Shown: positions 1-8,566, numbered from the stretch's first letter. The stretch: 64,000 bases of DNA from Paenibacillus sinensis (GCF_019904155.1 NZ_JAHCMB010000153.1:77355-141354); one strand, 5' to 3'. The notes: a model not told the origin generated them from the sequence alone. Program-made: numbers and translations.

Positions 1-1
1 A

Positions 2-904
2 ATGTACAATAGAGCTGAGGATATACATGTATGGACGGAGAAATGGGAAGGTGAACGCTACGAGAACGGAAGGCCCAAAGTATCGGACGACATCCTGCGC
101 CGGCTGCGCAAAATCACGCTTGAGGAAGCCTGGGGACCGCTTTGGAACAACGGCTACAGGTTTCAATTTGAAGGCGGTTTCAAAATTGTTCATCCAAACC
201 GCGTGATGGTCGGAAGAGCGGTTACGGCCGTTATGGTCCCTACCCGGCCCGATCTGCATGAATCGCTCGTCGCCGTCGGTCAGGAGGAAGGCTACAGCGG
301 ATTTTACAATCAGTGGGTGATCGATTCGCTTGGGGACGGCGACGTGGTAGTCGTGGACATGTTCGACAAGGTCCATCTGGGCACCTATGTGGGAGGCAAT
401 CTCTCCACGGCAATTTCCACCAGAACCGGAACAGGCGGCGCCGTCATCTGGGGAGGAATCCGGGATAACCGGCAGGTTGAGCAAATTCCGGGCATCAATG
501 TGTTCTACCGGGGGTCTGATCCAACCGCGATCGCCGATGTGGTCATGACCGGGATGAATGTCCCCTGCCGGATCGGTCAGGCCATATGCCTGCCGGGAGA
601 TGTAGTCTTCGGCACTCCGGACGGCGTCATCTTTATCCCGCCTCATATGGCGGAGATTACCGTCGTACAGGCGGAGAAAGCGCAGGTCAGGGACATCTTC
701 GGCTTCTGCCGGCTGCGCGAGGGCGTATACACGACCGCACAAATTGACTCACCGTGGACCACCGAAATCTGGACCGATTTTACCGAATGGTTCAGGAATG
801 ATACAGCCGCTGCGGATTACCGGCATCTGGAGTGGAGCGAAGAACTGGAGGAAGTACGGGAACGTGAGAACCGGCGAGATCGGGGACCGGAGGTGCGGCT
901 GTAA
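2..904 (+). CDS. RraA-like / 4-hydroxy-4-methyl-2-oxoglutarate aldolase family protein
   Basis: Encodes 300 residues if the ATG at base 2 is the true start; the ribosome binding site would lie outside the window, so the N-terminus is unproven. The fold is the RraA/dimethylmenaquinone-methyltransferase-like family: the GGIRD motif at about residues 151-155 and the PGDVVFGTPDGVIFIP segment at about 198-213 are the family's metal/pyruvate-binding and dimer-core signatures. Family members are either class II pyruvate aldolases (HMG/CHA aldolase, oxaloacetate decarboxylase) or RNase E inhibitors; the latter role is unlikely in Firmicutes. It is longer than the usual ~210 residues, with extra N-terminal (about 65) and C-terminal (about 60) segments. 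It ends in an intrinsic terminator, so it is the last gene of its unit. A sugar-acid or keto-acid aldolase/decarboxylase is the best guess; the substrate is unknown. Confidence 0.85.
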   Translation: MYNRAEDIHVWTEKWEGERYENGRPKVSDDILRRLRKITLEEAWGPLWNNGYRFQFEGGFKIVHPNRVMVGRAVTAVMVPTRPDLHESLVAVGQEEGYSGFYNQWVIDSLGDGDVVVVDMFDKVHLGTYVGGNLSTAISTRTGTGGAVIWGGIRDNRQVEQIPGINVFYRGSDPTAIADVVMTGMNVPCRIGQAICLPGDVVFGTPDGVIFIPPHMAEITVVQAEKAQVRDIFGFCRLREGVYTTAQIDSPWTTEIWTDFTEWFRNDTAAADYRHLEWSEELEEVRERENRRDRGPEVRL

Positions 905-919
905 GCCGCATCTTTTTTT
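894..919 (+). terminator. Intrinsic terminator of the RraA-like gene
   Basis: Perfect 7-bp stem TGCGGCT / AGCCGCA (894-900 and 904-910) with a 3-nt loop followed by seven T (913-919). The loop and second arm overlap the stop codon TAA at 902-904. Confidence 0.75.
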
Positions 920-989
920 GGGCGGAAAAATCGGGGTTAAGCGATCCGTTCGCGGAGCGTCCTCCGAAGCGATTGCTTGATCGAGGGTT

Positions 990-1054
990 GCGGGCAAACA
1001 AACAAAGCTGTCTCCAAGCAGCCATTTCATTCATGGCTTGGGGACAGCTTTGTT
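990..1054 (-). terminator. Intrinsic terminator of the AraC-type gene
   Basis: Long inverted repeat: the arm at about 1001-1019 pairs with 1036-1054 with only one G.U-type mismatch. Read on the minus strand it follows the stop of the AraC-type gene by 11 bases and is followed by a T-rich run (TTTGTTTG). It could also work for plus-strand transcription, but the plus-strand tail is poorer in T. Confidence 0.75.
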
Positions 1055-1065
1055 AATTCGTCATA

Positions 1066-2262
1066 TCAGGAAAGCCTGTTAATTTTGAACTTCAGGGGCG
1101 TAGGCGAACGCTTGACGGAATCACGGTATTCGCTCGGAGTCAGACCAACCTTCTGTTTGAACAGCTTGCCGAAATACCGGGGGTCCTGGTAGCCGACATT
1201 TTCGCAGATTTCATAGTTTTTCAGGTCCGTCTCTTCGATCATCGTCTTGGCGGCAGCGATGCGAATGTCCGTCAAGGTCTCGATAAAGGTCTTGCCTGTC
1301 TGGGTTTTGAACAGCATGCTCAGGTAATTGGGGGTGATAAACACAAGCTCGGCAAGGCCCTGCAGCGTAATGTCCCCGCAGTGCTTCTTCATATGCTCGA
1401 TGGAGGTCTCCACGAGGCTGCATTCCCGTCTGCTGTGAAGATCCTTGTGCTCCAACATCTCCAAGATCAGATTTAAGGTGAACTGCTTGAGCGCCGTTAA
1501 TGTATCGCACCGGGTTAATTCCAGAAGAGGCAAATCTGGCGGAACCTCATGGTTATCCTGCCGAAAGAACAGACTCTCAAGCTTGATAACAAGCCTCATC
1601 GAAGCGGAGTAGAACATTTGATGCTCGGAAGGTCGCTCAAAGGCCATCTGATTGAAGAATTGATCCAGCAGGCTGTAAAGCTGAACGCTGTCTCCGCCGG
1701 TCCGGATATGCTCGATGATGGCTTTTTCCTCAGCGCAGGGGTAGTCTGCATGGGGAACCGATGCTTGGGGCGATGTATACAGGTAAATGCCCGTACTCGC
1801 ATAGAATTTCTCGCTGAGCGCGGAGACAGCCTGATCCAGGGAGGCGTGCAGGCTGCGCAAATCGGGGCGCGGGAGGCCTACGCCTACAGAGAAGGCGATA
1901 TCGGCGGCTCCCTCGGCATGCTTCCGCAGTTCTTCGAGCAGAATGCGGTCGGGCCAGGAGAATAAGCAGACGATTCTGCGTTCGATCAAGGACAGGAAGG
2001 CCATGCGCTCTCCGTAATGCTGCTCCAGATACTCCAGAGCCGCATCACGCGCCCTCTCCCTCTCCTCCGGCTGCCTGGAGCAGCTGACTTCAAACACAGC
2101 GATCGCACAGTTAAGCCGGCACGGCTCGGGGAAGAGCTGAGTTTCAATGGATCTCTTGTGAGCCTCTACAATCTCCTTATCAGTCAGCAAAGAGGCCAGA
2201 AGACGGTCTCTGCGCATTTTTTGAATGACCTGACTGAATTCATTGAGTAAACCGCTGTGCAT
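1066..2262 (-). CDS. AraC-type transcriptional regulator without receiver domain
   Basis: 398 residues from the ATG at 2262, chosen because a GGGGGG run lies 9 nt upstream; an ATG three codons earlier would touch that site. The C-terminal ~100 residues are a two-helix-turn-helix AraC/XylS DNA-binding domain (ITLQGLAELVFITPNYLSMLF then the second HTH with YEICENVGYQDPRYFGKLFK, and the terminal GLTPSEYR). The preceding ~290 residues resemble the middle domain of YesN-type response regulators (GVGLPRPDLRSLHASLDQA), but no CheY-like receiver with the Asp/Lys signature is present. It probably senses a sugar or is a receiver-less YesN derivative. It lies 40 bp downstream of the GntR/FadR gene on the same strand, so the two may be cotranscribed. 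Target genes are unknown. Confidence 0.88.
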   Translation of the reverse strand: MHSGLLNEFSQVIQKMRRDRLLASLLTDKEIVEAHKRSIETQLFPEPCRLNCAIAVFEVSCSRQPEERERARDAALEYLEQHYGERMAFLSLIERRIVCLFSWPDRILLEELRKHAEGAADIAFSVGVGLPRPDLRSLHASLDQAVSALSEKFYASTGIYLYTSPQASVPHADYPCAEEKAIIEHIRTGGDSVQLYSLLDQFFNQMAFERPSEHQMFYSASMRLVIKLESLFFRQDNHEVPPDLPLLELTRCDTLTALKQFTLNLILEMLEHKDLHSRRECSLVETSIEHMKKHCGDITLQGLAELVFITPNYLSMLFKTQTGKTFIETLTDIRIAAAKTMIEETDLKNYEICENVGYQDPRYFGKLFKQKVGLTPSEYRDSVKRSPTPLKFKINRLS

Positions 2263-2301
2263 AACTAACATCCCCCCTTGCTTCTGATACGCTGTCCCGG
2301 A

Positions 2302-2946
2302 TTAGAACGAAATGATCTTATAAGTATCGATGTGCTCAAGGAAACGCGCTTCCGTTGCGGCAATGTCCTGGCCCTTCAGCATTTCAAGCAGGATGTAATG
2401 CTCTTCCACCAGGAATTCCGTGGTATGATATTTATTCGATATGGCCATAAACCGCATCATTTTGGACTGGATTCGATTCCAGACGTCCAGGATGGCGCTG
2501 TTTCCGCTTAATTCATACAAATGGCCGTGGAACTCCAAATCACTCTCCAGAATGCCCAGCATATCGCCTTTGTCCACCAGTTCGCCCATGCGCACAAGGC
2601 TTGCCTTCATCCGGTCAAAATCGTCCTCCTTCAGTAAAGGCAGCACCTTTCGAACCGTATAGACTTCAATCATCTCCCGGAGCTCAAAAATATCACGGAT
2701 TTCCTTAGGGGTAACGGATGAGACAACAGACCCCTTGTTGGGCGTACCGATGATCAGCTCCTCGAATTTCAGACGTTCCAGTGCTTCGCGCACCGGAGCC
2801 TGGCTGACCTCAAAACGCTTCGCTAAATCCAGTACCAGCAATCGTTCGCCCGGTTTGTATTCCCCTGACATAATATCGCTTTTGATATTCAGATAGATTT
2901 GATGACTGATCGAGGGGTTCAGCAGAACCGGCTTGGCTTGTTTCAT
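2302..2946 (-). CDS. GntR family (FadR subfamily) transcriptional regulator
   Basis: 214 residues from the ATG at 2946, preceded by GGGAGTGA 4-5 nt upstream. A GTG 18 bases further upstream is possible but has no ribosome binding site and lies in a palindrome. N-terminal winged HTH of GntR type (about residues 20-85, with APVREALERL typical of the recognition helix), then an all-helical FCD ligand-binding domain in which acidic/His metal-binding residues can be seen (DLEFHGHLYELSGN and a later EEHYILLEML). FCD proteins bind organic acids, often sugar acids or dicarboxylates, through a metal. A 25-bp palindrome upstream of its start is a likely auto-operator. The downstream AraC-type gene may be in the same unit. 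Confidence 0.9.
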   Translation of the reverse strand: MKQAKPVLLNPSISHQIYLNIKSDIMSGEYKPGERLLVLDLAKRFEVSQAPVREALERLKFEELIIGTPNKGSVVSSVTPKEIRDIFELREMIEVYTVRKVLPLLKEDDFDRMKASLVRMGELVDKGDMLGILESDLEFHGHLYELSGNSAILDVWNRIQSKMMRFMAISNKYHTTEFLVEEHYILLEMLKGQDIAATEARFLEHIDTYKIISF

Positions 2947-2961
2947 ATTCTCACTCCCGGA

Positions 2962-2986
2962 CACATTATCGTTTATCGATAATGTG
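2962..2986. promoter_or_regulatory. Candidate operator of the GntR/FadR regulator
   Basis: Perfect inverted repeat with 10-bp arms CACATTATCG and CGATAATGTG separated by TTTAT. It lies 16-40 bp upstream of the ATG of the FadR-type gene, where an autorepressor would bind. No second copy was noticed in the window. The assignment to this regulator is inference from position. Confidence 0.5.
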
Positions 2987-3302
2987 AGTATAGCAAATGG
3001 CAGCGATTACAGCAAGGCGCATTTTCCACATCTGCTCCGCCCCGGTGATTCACATTCCAGCATAAGTGCGGGCAGCAGACCGTTTACATATTTCTGCATC
3101 CATTTCGATATACTCGAACCCCTGCCTCCCGGTGACTTGAAACAATTGAGAATCAATGGTAAACCTGTATTATCGGAAAGACGGCCCCCGGGTCCATAAG
3201 GTTCACTGGAAAAAAATGAAATTCAGCGGCGGGACTTTTTTATTAACGGACTTTCAGAGAGGGTATACTTGGATTAGGACTTCCACTTAGGAGTGAACAG
3301 AA
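2987..3302 (+). promoter_or_regulatory. Divergent intergenic region, mprF leader
   Basis: About 316 bp between the FadR-type gene (minus) and mprF (plus). No ORF is convincing here. A TATACT hexamer at 3264-3269 followed 20-odd bases later by the AGGAGTG ribosome binding site of mprF is a reasonable -10 box, but no good -35 is visible. No riboswitch-like fold was recognised. Confidence 0.3.
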
Positions 3303-5981
3303 ATGCCAGCAATCCAGAAGACCGCGTACAGGCTGAAAGCGGCCAGACTCTTCTCTTCTTTATACCGGTCAAAAATCATTCAGATTCTCATTCCAATCGC
3401 CATAGTCGGGTTGATTGTCTGGGAGGGCCAGTCCGAATTCCGCAAAATCCACTGGCCGGCGGCCCTGCATACGATCCGGCATCTGGAGCCGTCCCGGTTC
3501 CTGCTGCTTCTCGCCGTGTCGTTCGCTGCCGTAGGGACGGTCAGCGGCTATGAATTTGTGCTCCGGCGGCATTTCAAGCTTCCGCTGGGATACTGGCAGA
3601 CTTTTCGCTATTCCTGGATCGCCAACACATCCAATAGTGTGATCGGCTTCGCCGGGATCGCGGGCGCGGCCATTCGGACCTATCTGTACCGCAGCCGGGG
3701 CATCCCCGTATCGACGATCACGGCTTCCATCGCCTTCCAGTCCACCATCACGATTACTGGCATTTCGCTGCTGGCCTGGGGAGATCTCACCGGATTTATC
3801 GCTGCCGGTTCCGTTATTCACGCCCACCCCTGGACGTACTATGCGCTGTGGGGAATAGCGCTGTACCTGCCCGGATATTTGATCTTCCAGCGGACCTCCT
3901 TCTATGCCAAATGGCTGAACCGCGATCTGCCGCAGATGAACGCTTCAACTATCGCGGCTTCTGTTGGCGCCTCCGTAGTGGAATGGCTGTGCGCAGGCAT
4001 CGCCTTCTGGTTCGTCGCTATGACACTGCTTCCGGGCCTGCCGGTCCGGACAGGCCTCGGCCTCTATACGGTCGCGGCCACCGCCGGTCTGATCAGTCTG
4101 GCTCCAGGCGGCATTGGCGGATTTGACCTGGTGGCCCTGTACGGCCTTCAGGCGCTTGGATATCCGCCGGAGCACTGTGTCGCCGCGCTTGTGCTGTTCC
4201 GTATCCTCTACTATCTGCTGCCCTGGCTCACCGGCCTTGCGATGGGCATTCTGGAATTCGCAATCGACCGCCGGAAAGAGCCCGGCACAGTCCCGGAGCC
4301 GCTGGCGGGAGTCTTCAACGGCTGGCAAAGACTATGGACCTTTCCGGGGCAGCATCTGTGGATCTCCGAGATTGGAGCCTGGGCTCTCGGCAAGCTGGTC
4401 TTCGTCTGCGGAGCCGTCCTGCTGCTGTCGGGCGCGACCCCGGGCCTCTTGTACCGGCTCCGGTTCGCCGAAGAGCTGCTGTCCGAGCCGATCATGCGGA
4501 TTTCCCATCAGCTCAGCCTGATCATCGGACTGTCGCTGATCATTCTGTCCCGGGGGATTTCTCACCGGATCAAGCGGGCCTATCAGTGGACGCTGGCACT
4601 GCTCTGCGCGGGCGCGGTCTTCACCTTCGCCAAGGCGTTCGACTACGAAGAGGCCGTTCTGCTGCTGATCGTGGCCCTGCTGCTCTTCCTGTCCCGCTCA
4701 CGCTTCTACCGGGTGGCGGCTCCGGTCGGACGCAGGGCGGCGGCGGCCTGGGCGCTGATCACGCTTGTTATGGCCTATCTCTACCTCCTGATCGCGGCCG
4801 GAACCCAGCCCAGATTCCTGCGCCACCTGCCGGAGGCGCAGCTGAAGCATCTCATCCTTGACCGGAATGAGCATTCTATCGCGGTTGTGACGGCTCTGGT
4901 CGTCACCTGGCTTGCCTTTACGCTTGCCATGATTCTCCGGACCGGTCCGCTGAAGATCGCAGGGGCGTCTGTGGCCGAGCGGGACAAGCTCCACGGTTTC
5001 CTGGAGCGGAATCCGGGAAACCTGTTGACGCATCTGCTTTTTTCCGGAGACAAGAGCTTCTTCTGGGCCAGCGGCGGCCAGGTATTGATCCCTTACGCCC
5101 TTATCCGCAACCGGCTGGTCGTGCTTGGCGACCCTGTCGGAGAGTCCCGGCTGATCAGCAAGGCAGTCCAGGAAATTCAGTCGTTCGCCGACAAGTACGA
5201 TCTGGACGTCGTCTTCTATCAGGTCTCTCCCGCCAATCTGCCGGTGTATCACGAGAACGGCTACCGGTTCTTCAAGCTCGGAGAAGAAGCGATGGTCCAT
5301 CTGCCTTCGTTCACGCTGGCGGGCAAAGCCAACACGAATCTGCGCACAGTTAAGAATCGTTTCGAGCGGGAAGGCTACACATTTGAAGTTATGAAGCCGC
5401 CATATGACGTGCCCTTTCTGGATCGGCTCCGTGCTATCTCGGATGAATGGCTGAACGGCCGCAGGGAAAAAGGCTTCTCGCTCGGCTGGTTCGACCCGGC
5501 CTATATGCAGCAATCGGAGATCGCCGTGCTTCTTGGAACGGAGAGACAGATACTGGCCTTCGCTTCGCTTGCGCCTGCGTATGACGCACGGCAAACCTTG
5601 TCGGTCGATCTGATGCGGCATCTGCATGATACACCGAACGGAACGATGGATTACCTGTTCATTAAGCTGCTGGAATGGTCCAAAGAACAGGGCTATGCCG
5701 TCTTTAATCTGGGAATGGCGCCGCTGGCGAGCGTCGGAGAGACGCAAGCGGCCATTCGTGAGGAGAAGCTCGCGAACCGGGTGTATGAATACGGAGGATA
5801 CTGGTACGGATTCAAAGGACTCCGCCGGTACAAGGATAAATTCTCGCCGGAATGGGTGCCGCGCTATCTCGCCTATCCCGCACGCGTCTCCCTGCCGGTC
5901 CTGCTTGTCGATCTGATCATTCTGATCGCCCGGCGGCCGAAAATCGGGAAGCAGCTTGACCGGCCCCGGGCGAAGGCTTAG
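3303..5981 (+). CDS. mprF: Bifunctional phosphatidylglycerol lysyltransferase/flippase
   Basis: 892 residues, close to the 840-880 typical of Firmicute MprF. The N-terminal ~530 residues are strongly hydrophobic with about 13-14 membrane segments: the flippase part, including the LPG_synthase_TM-type SLAPGGIGGFDLVALYGLQA segment. The C-terminal ~330 residues are a cytosolic tRNA-dependent aminoacyl transferase (DUF2156, two GNAT-like folds) with LVVLGDPVGE, VFYQVSPANLPVYHENGYRF and FNLGMAPLASVG. Known role of the family: transfers lysine (or alanine) from aminoacyl-tRNA to phosphatidylglycerol and flips the product outward, lowering surface negative charge and giving resistance to cationic peptides. 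The ATG at 3303 has AGGAGTG 7 nt upstream. It is transcribed alone, ending at a 30-bp palindromic terminator. The exact amino acid transferred cannot be read from the sequence. Confidence 0.95.
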   Translation: MPAIQKTAYRLKAARLFSSLYRSKIIQILIPIAIVGLIVWEGQSEFRKIHWPAALHTIRHLEPSRFLLLLAVSFAAVGTVSGYEFVLRRHFKLPLGYWQTFRYSWIANTSNSVIGFAGIAGAAIRTYLYRSRGIPVSTITASIAFQSTITITGISLLAWGDLTGFIAAGSVIHAHPWTYYALWGIALYLPGYLIFQRTSFYAKWLNRDLPQMNASTIAASVGASVVEWLCAGIAFWFVAMTLLPGLPVRTGLGLYTVAATAGLISLAPGGIGGFDLVALYGLQALGYPPEHCVAALVLFRILYYLLPWLTGLAMGILEFAIDRRKEPGTVPEPLAGVFNGWQRLWTFPGQHLWISEIGAWALGKLVFVCGAVLLLSGATPGLLYRLRFAEELLSEPIMRISHQLSLIIGLSLIILSRGISHRIKRAYQWTLALLCAGAVFTFAKAFDYEEAVLLLIVALLLFLSRSRFYRVAAPVGRRAAAAWALITLVMAYLYLLIAAGTQPRFLRHLPEAQLKHLILDRNEHSIAVVTALVVTWLAFTLAMILRTGPLKIAGASVAERDKLHGFLERNPGNLLTHLLFSGDKSFFWASGGQVLIPYALIRNRLVVLGDPVGESRLISKAVQEIQSFADKYDLDVVFYQVSPANLPVYHENGYRFFKLGEEAMVHLPSFTLAGKANTNLRTVKNRFEREGYTFEVMKPPYDVPFLDRLRAISDEWLNGRREKGFSLGWFDPAYMQQSEIAVLLGTERQILAFASLAPAYDARQTLSVDLMRHLHDTPNGTMDYLFIKLLEWSKEQGYAVFNLGMAPLASVGETQAAIREEKLANRVYEYGGYWYGFKGLRRYKDKFSPEWVPRYLAYPARVSLPVLLVDLIILIARRPKIGKQLDRPRAKA

Positions 5982-6042
5982 CAGTTCTTGTCATCCCTGC
6001 ATAAGAACCTGAAGACCACGGTCCGACGATCATCAGCACAGT

Positions 6043-6072
6043 AAACAACCCTTGGAGCTCCAAGGGTTGTTT
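6043..6072. terminator. Palindromic terminator between convergent genes
   Basis: A perfect 30-bp palindrome built on AAACAACCCTTGGAG and its reverse complement. It sits between mprF (plus, ends 5981) and the lipoprotein gene (minus, ends 6144) and likely ends transcription from both sides. Confidence 0.7.
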
Positions 6073-6143
6073 GCGTTTACTCATATTGCTTGCGAGTTGT
6101 GGATTGCGAGATTGCAGGATTGCGAAGCTGCGGGGCAGCGGAA

Positions 6144-6686
6144 TTACGGGTTCAGGGCGATCCCCATATCCGCCGCCGCCTTGCTCAGAGCATCCCGGTT
6201 CGCCTGAACCAGATTCAGCGTCTTCGCTTTATCCTGTCCGTGAATCGCCGCTTCGAGCGCATCGAAGTCCGGATGCATGCCTTCCGAATAAGCCGCTCCC
6301 AGCCTGTCCTTCACGATCGCAAGAATGGCGTGAAAGCCTTCATGCAGTCCTTCAAAAGCGGCGGCCGCAGCGGCAAAATCGCCCCGGTTCGCTTCCTTCT
6401 CAATCGCGGACAGCCCGTCCAGCTCCCCTCGTATGGCCTCTGCCGCCGGACTGTCCGTCGCGGCCGCCGCTCCGGCAGTCTGCACGGGCCGGGCGGTCTC
6501 CGTACTCCCGGTTCCCGGCGTCGGCTGCGCTGCCATCGTATGTCCGGCATGCGCCGCTTGACTCGCCTGGGCGGTATGCCCGGCATGCTCCTGTTCCGCC
6601 GTGCCGGTATTGTTATTGCCGCAGGCCGTCAAAGCCGAGGCCAATAATCCTGCAGATAGCAAGAGTAATGCTTGTTTGCCCTTCAC
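6144..6686 (-). CDS. His-rich lipoprotein of unknown function
   Basis: 180 residues from a GTG at 6686 preceded by AAGGAGA 7 nt upstream. A lipoprotein signal peptide is visible: positively charged start, a leucine/alanine core and the lipobox LTAC at about residues 18-21. The mature N-terminal part is an Ala/Thr/Pro-rich linker carrying repeated EHAGHT / AHAGHTM motifs (possible metal ligands), followed by a helical domain with His at HEGFHAILAIV. The start overlaps the stop of the upstream PepSY-TM gene (GTGA), so the two are translationally coupled. A role in metal or redox handling at the membrane is inference; the family is not recognised with certainty. Confidence 0.8.
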   Translation of the reverse strand: MKGKQALLLLSAGLLASALTACGNNNTGTAEQEHAGHTAQASQAAHAGHTMAAQPTPGTGSTETARPVQTAGAAAATDSPAAEAIRGELDGLSAIEKEANRGDFAAAAAAFEGLHEGFHAILAIVKDRLGAAYSEGMHPDFDALEAAIHGQDKAKTLNLVQANRDALSKAAADMGIALNP

Positions 6687-6988
6687 AATCGGTTTCTCCT
6701 TTTCGCTCGTCTGGCAGCTGCGGCTCCCCTGAACCACATCCAGGTTCCGGTAACGCTCAGCACGATCATGCAGATCGCGGCGATATCCGTAAGCCACCTG
6801 AAGCTTGCTCCGCCGGCCGACCCGGAATGCAGGGCGAAAATGATCTTCTGCAGCTCCATATCCCGCCTGCTATTATACCCGATCCACTCCCGGTGGTTCA
6901 GCAGCAAGCCCGTTACCGCCATAAACACAATAAGCAGGGCTCCAATCAATCCTGCCAATTTGTGAATGAGTCTCAGTATTTTCAGCAT
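6683..6988 (-). CDS. Small PepSY-associated TM helix protein
   Basis: 101 residues with two membrane helices (about 10-30 and 64-85). HKLAGLIGALLIVFMAVTGL followed by LLNH is the hallmark of the PepSY-associated TM family, whose larger members work with iron reduction or siderophore handling. Here only the first helix hairpin, one outward loop and a last helix (MIVLSVTGTWMWF) remain, so it is a minimal version of the family. Translationally coupled to the His-rich lipoprotein, suggesting a two-component membrane device. Function unknown. Confidence 0.8.
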   Translation of the reverse strand: MLKILRLIHKLAGLIGALLIVFMAVTGLLLNHREWIGYNSRRDMELQKIIFALHSGSAGGASFRWLTDIAAICMIVLSVTGTWMWFRGAAAARRAKRRNRL

Positions 6989-7106
6989 GGTACTATCAAC
7001 CCGGCTTTTCTGTTAGTCAGAATCAACGCTCTGTAACCAATATGTATGATCCCCTTTTCTCCCAAAAATATATTTCAAATTTAATATAACATATCGAACT
7101 CCAACA

Positions 7107-7156
7107 TAAAAAGGATTGCTCCGTAAGTCTTCTGCATGACTCCCGGGACAATCCTT
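7107..7156 (-). terminator. Intrinsic terminator of the YmaF-like gene
   Basis: Arms AAGGATTG (7111-7118) and CAATCCTT (7149-7156), with weaker internal pairing, followed on the minus strand by a T run (the A run at 7108-7112 on the plus strand). Located 42 bp after the stop of the YmaF-like gene. Confidence 0.65.
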
Positions 7157-7197
7157 CCTATGCGCGGAACTGACGCCCGGCTCCAGATCCAGCAAAT

Positions 7198-7668
7198 TCA
7201 GCAGGATTCCTTGCCGGTCATCCCTTTGTAATAATGGCAATGCGGTCTTGTGCCGGCTACTGTTGTGACCCCTTCGAAATGATGGATATGCCCGCCGCCG
7301 GGGATCGGAATTGCCGGGCCTGTTACCCCTTGAATCACATGTTTATGCCCTTGCTCCACTGTAGTTATGGTGCAATACCGGTGAACATGCGGAACACCGG
7401 TGGGGGCAGGCTCGGTTACACCGGCGTATTCATGTTTGTGTCCATCCGCACAAGAGGTGACGCCGCAAAAAGGATGGGTATGAACCGGCCGACCGTCCCA
7501 TGAAGTAATGTACACATGATGGGAATGATCGCTGCCCTTTTCCTCGTTTTGAAGAATATACCCTTTCACAGGAATTGGTTTCAACTCAGCAGCTCCTTTT
7601 GGATTAGTCATGCGATTACTGTATGCCGGCGCTCCAAGTCCAGTCATAGGTATGCGCTGATTCTTCAT
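7198..7668 (-). CDS. YmaF-like histidine-repeat protein
   Basis: 156 residues from the ATG at 7668. Upstream in-frame starts are unlikely because they fall in the terminator of the preceding gene; the downstream ATG of MTNPKGAAEL is also possible, and no start has a strong ribosome binding site. From about residue 60 it consists of repeats in which an HxH or GHxH pair is followed by a GVT turn about ten residues later (DHSHHVY, VHTHPFCGVT, GHKHEYAGVT, HVHRY, GHKHVIQGVT, GHIHHFEGVT, HCHYYKGMT). This matches the Bacillus YmaF family of unknown function. The regular histidines look like a metal- or surface-binding array. No signal peptide is seen. Confidence 0.8.
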   Translation of the reverse strand: MKNQRIPMTGLGAPAYSNRMTNPKGAAELKPIPVKGYILQNEEKGSDHSHHVYITSWDGRPVHTHPFCGVTSCADGHKHEYAGVTEPAPTGVPHVHRYCTITTVEQGHKHVIQGVTGPAIPIPGGGHIHHFEGVTTVAGTRPHCHYYKGMTGKESC

Positions 7669-7698
7669 GCCGATTCCCGTACGGTCACAAGCCAGCAC

Positions 7699-7727
7699 AA
7701 AAAAGCCTGCAAACTTGATTTGCAAGC
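7699..7727 (-). terminator. Intrinsic terminator of the DUF2935 gene
   Basis: Nine-base-pair stem (7705-7713 with 7719-7727, one G.U in the minus-strand RNA) followed by a run of six T on the minus strand. It begins 21 bp after the stop of the DUF2935 gene and rules out the longest start choice for the next gene. Confidence 0.75.
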
Positions 7728-7747
7728 TTCAATAAGGTCAAGAACGC

Positions 7748-8566
7748 CTAATGGTGGATTTCGATCTCTCTTACCGGTGTGCCGGTAAGCGCCTTCTCGA
7801 ACATATCAATAATGAACAGGAATCTCTCCGCCTCACGAAATACATGGTCAGCCAGCAGCGGATGGATGATGCTCTTGATCCGGCACTCGTCGATCAGATC
7901 ACGGGCGGTCTTCTTGAAGTCCCGCAGCGATTTAACCGAGACCCGGTTCTGATCCAGAAACTGATCCAGCAGAGGAACGGTTTGAGATTGCGGACGCATG
8001 GATTCGATATCCTGTGCTTGAAACAACAGAGTGTCAAATTCATCGCTGAACTGCTTGGCCTGATCAACCAGCTTTCGTTCGGAAGGGTCCAGAAGATGAC
8101 CGATAAATTTCGCATGGTCGGCCATAATTTTCAGGAAGAATACATTTTCATTGATGATCGCATCCGGCAGAGGGTCCAATTGTCCGGTATTCAACTGCTC
8201 CAGCCGGTTTCTGAAATAATTGGCTTCTCTGCTCACATGATCGACCAGCAGCGGGAAGTTCGTCTGACCGGGAAGCCGGCATTGCAGGATAAGCCCGAGC
8301 ACCTTTCTCTTGAACGCCCAAATATGGCATGCGGCCGTATGAACTTCGACATTGAAGCGCTGGATGGTCTGCGGATCTGTGCCGGCATCAAAGGCATGTG
8401 CCTTGGCTTCGATCGCTTCAAAGGTACTGTAGAAATGATTGGCCTCATTAATCAACTGCGTATCTTCGCACCTGAAACCAAGCCTGAGAAAGAGCGAATG
8501 CTCTTTCATTATGCGTGACCAGAACCTGATTTCATCTAGAGAACGGATAACGAACTCATTGGACAT
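7748..8566 (-). CDS. DUF2935 domain protein
   Basis: 272 residues, the usual length. The start ATG at 8566 has GGGGGGAGAG just upstream. The protein is entirely helical with two similar halves: FVIRSLDEIRFWSRIMKEHS in the first half resembles NENVFFLKIMADHAKFIGHL in the second. Each half carries conserved His/Glu positions (EHSLFLRLG, DHVSREANYF, ADHAKFIGH, ADHVFREAERF), the pattern of a duplicated four-helix bundle that could hold a metal. DUF2935 proteins are common in Bacillales and Clostridia; their function is unknown. Single-gene unit with its own terminator. Confidence 0.88.
   Translation of the reverse strand: MSNEFVIRSLDEIRFWSRIMKEHSLFLRLGFRCEDTQLINEANHFYSTFEAIEAKAHAFDAGTDPQTIQRFNVEVHTAACHIWAFKRKVLGLILQCRLPGQTNFPLLVDHVSREANYFRNRLEQLNTGQLDPLPDAIINENVFFLKIMADHAKFIGHLLDPSERKLVDQAKQFSDEFDTLLFQAQDIESMRPQSQTVPLLDQFLDQNRVSVKSLRDFKKTARDLIDECRIKSIIHPLLADHVFREAERFLFIIDMFEKALTGTPVREIEIHH

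Noticed and set aside
6090-6140. Short imperfect repeats of GATTGCGA type
   Set aside because: Too short and irregular to assign any role; they lie next to a terminator.
7669-7725. TTG start for the YmaF-like gene
   Set aside because: This stretch contains the terminator hairpin of the preceding DUF2935 gene.
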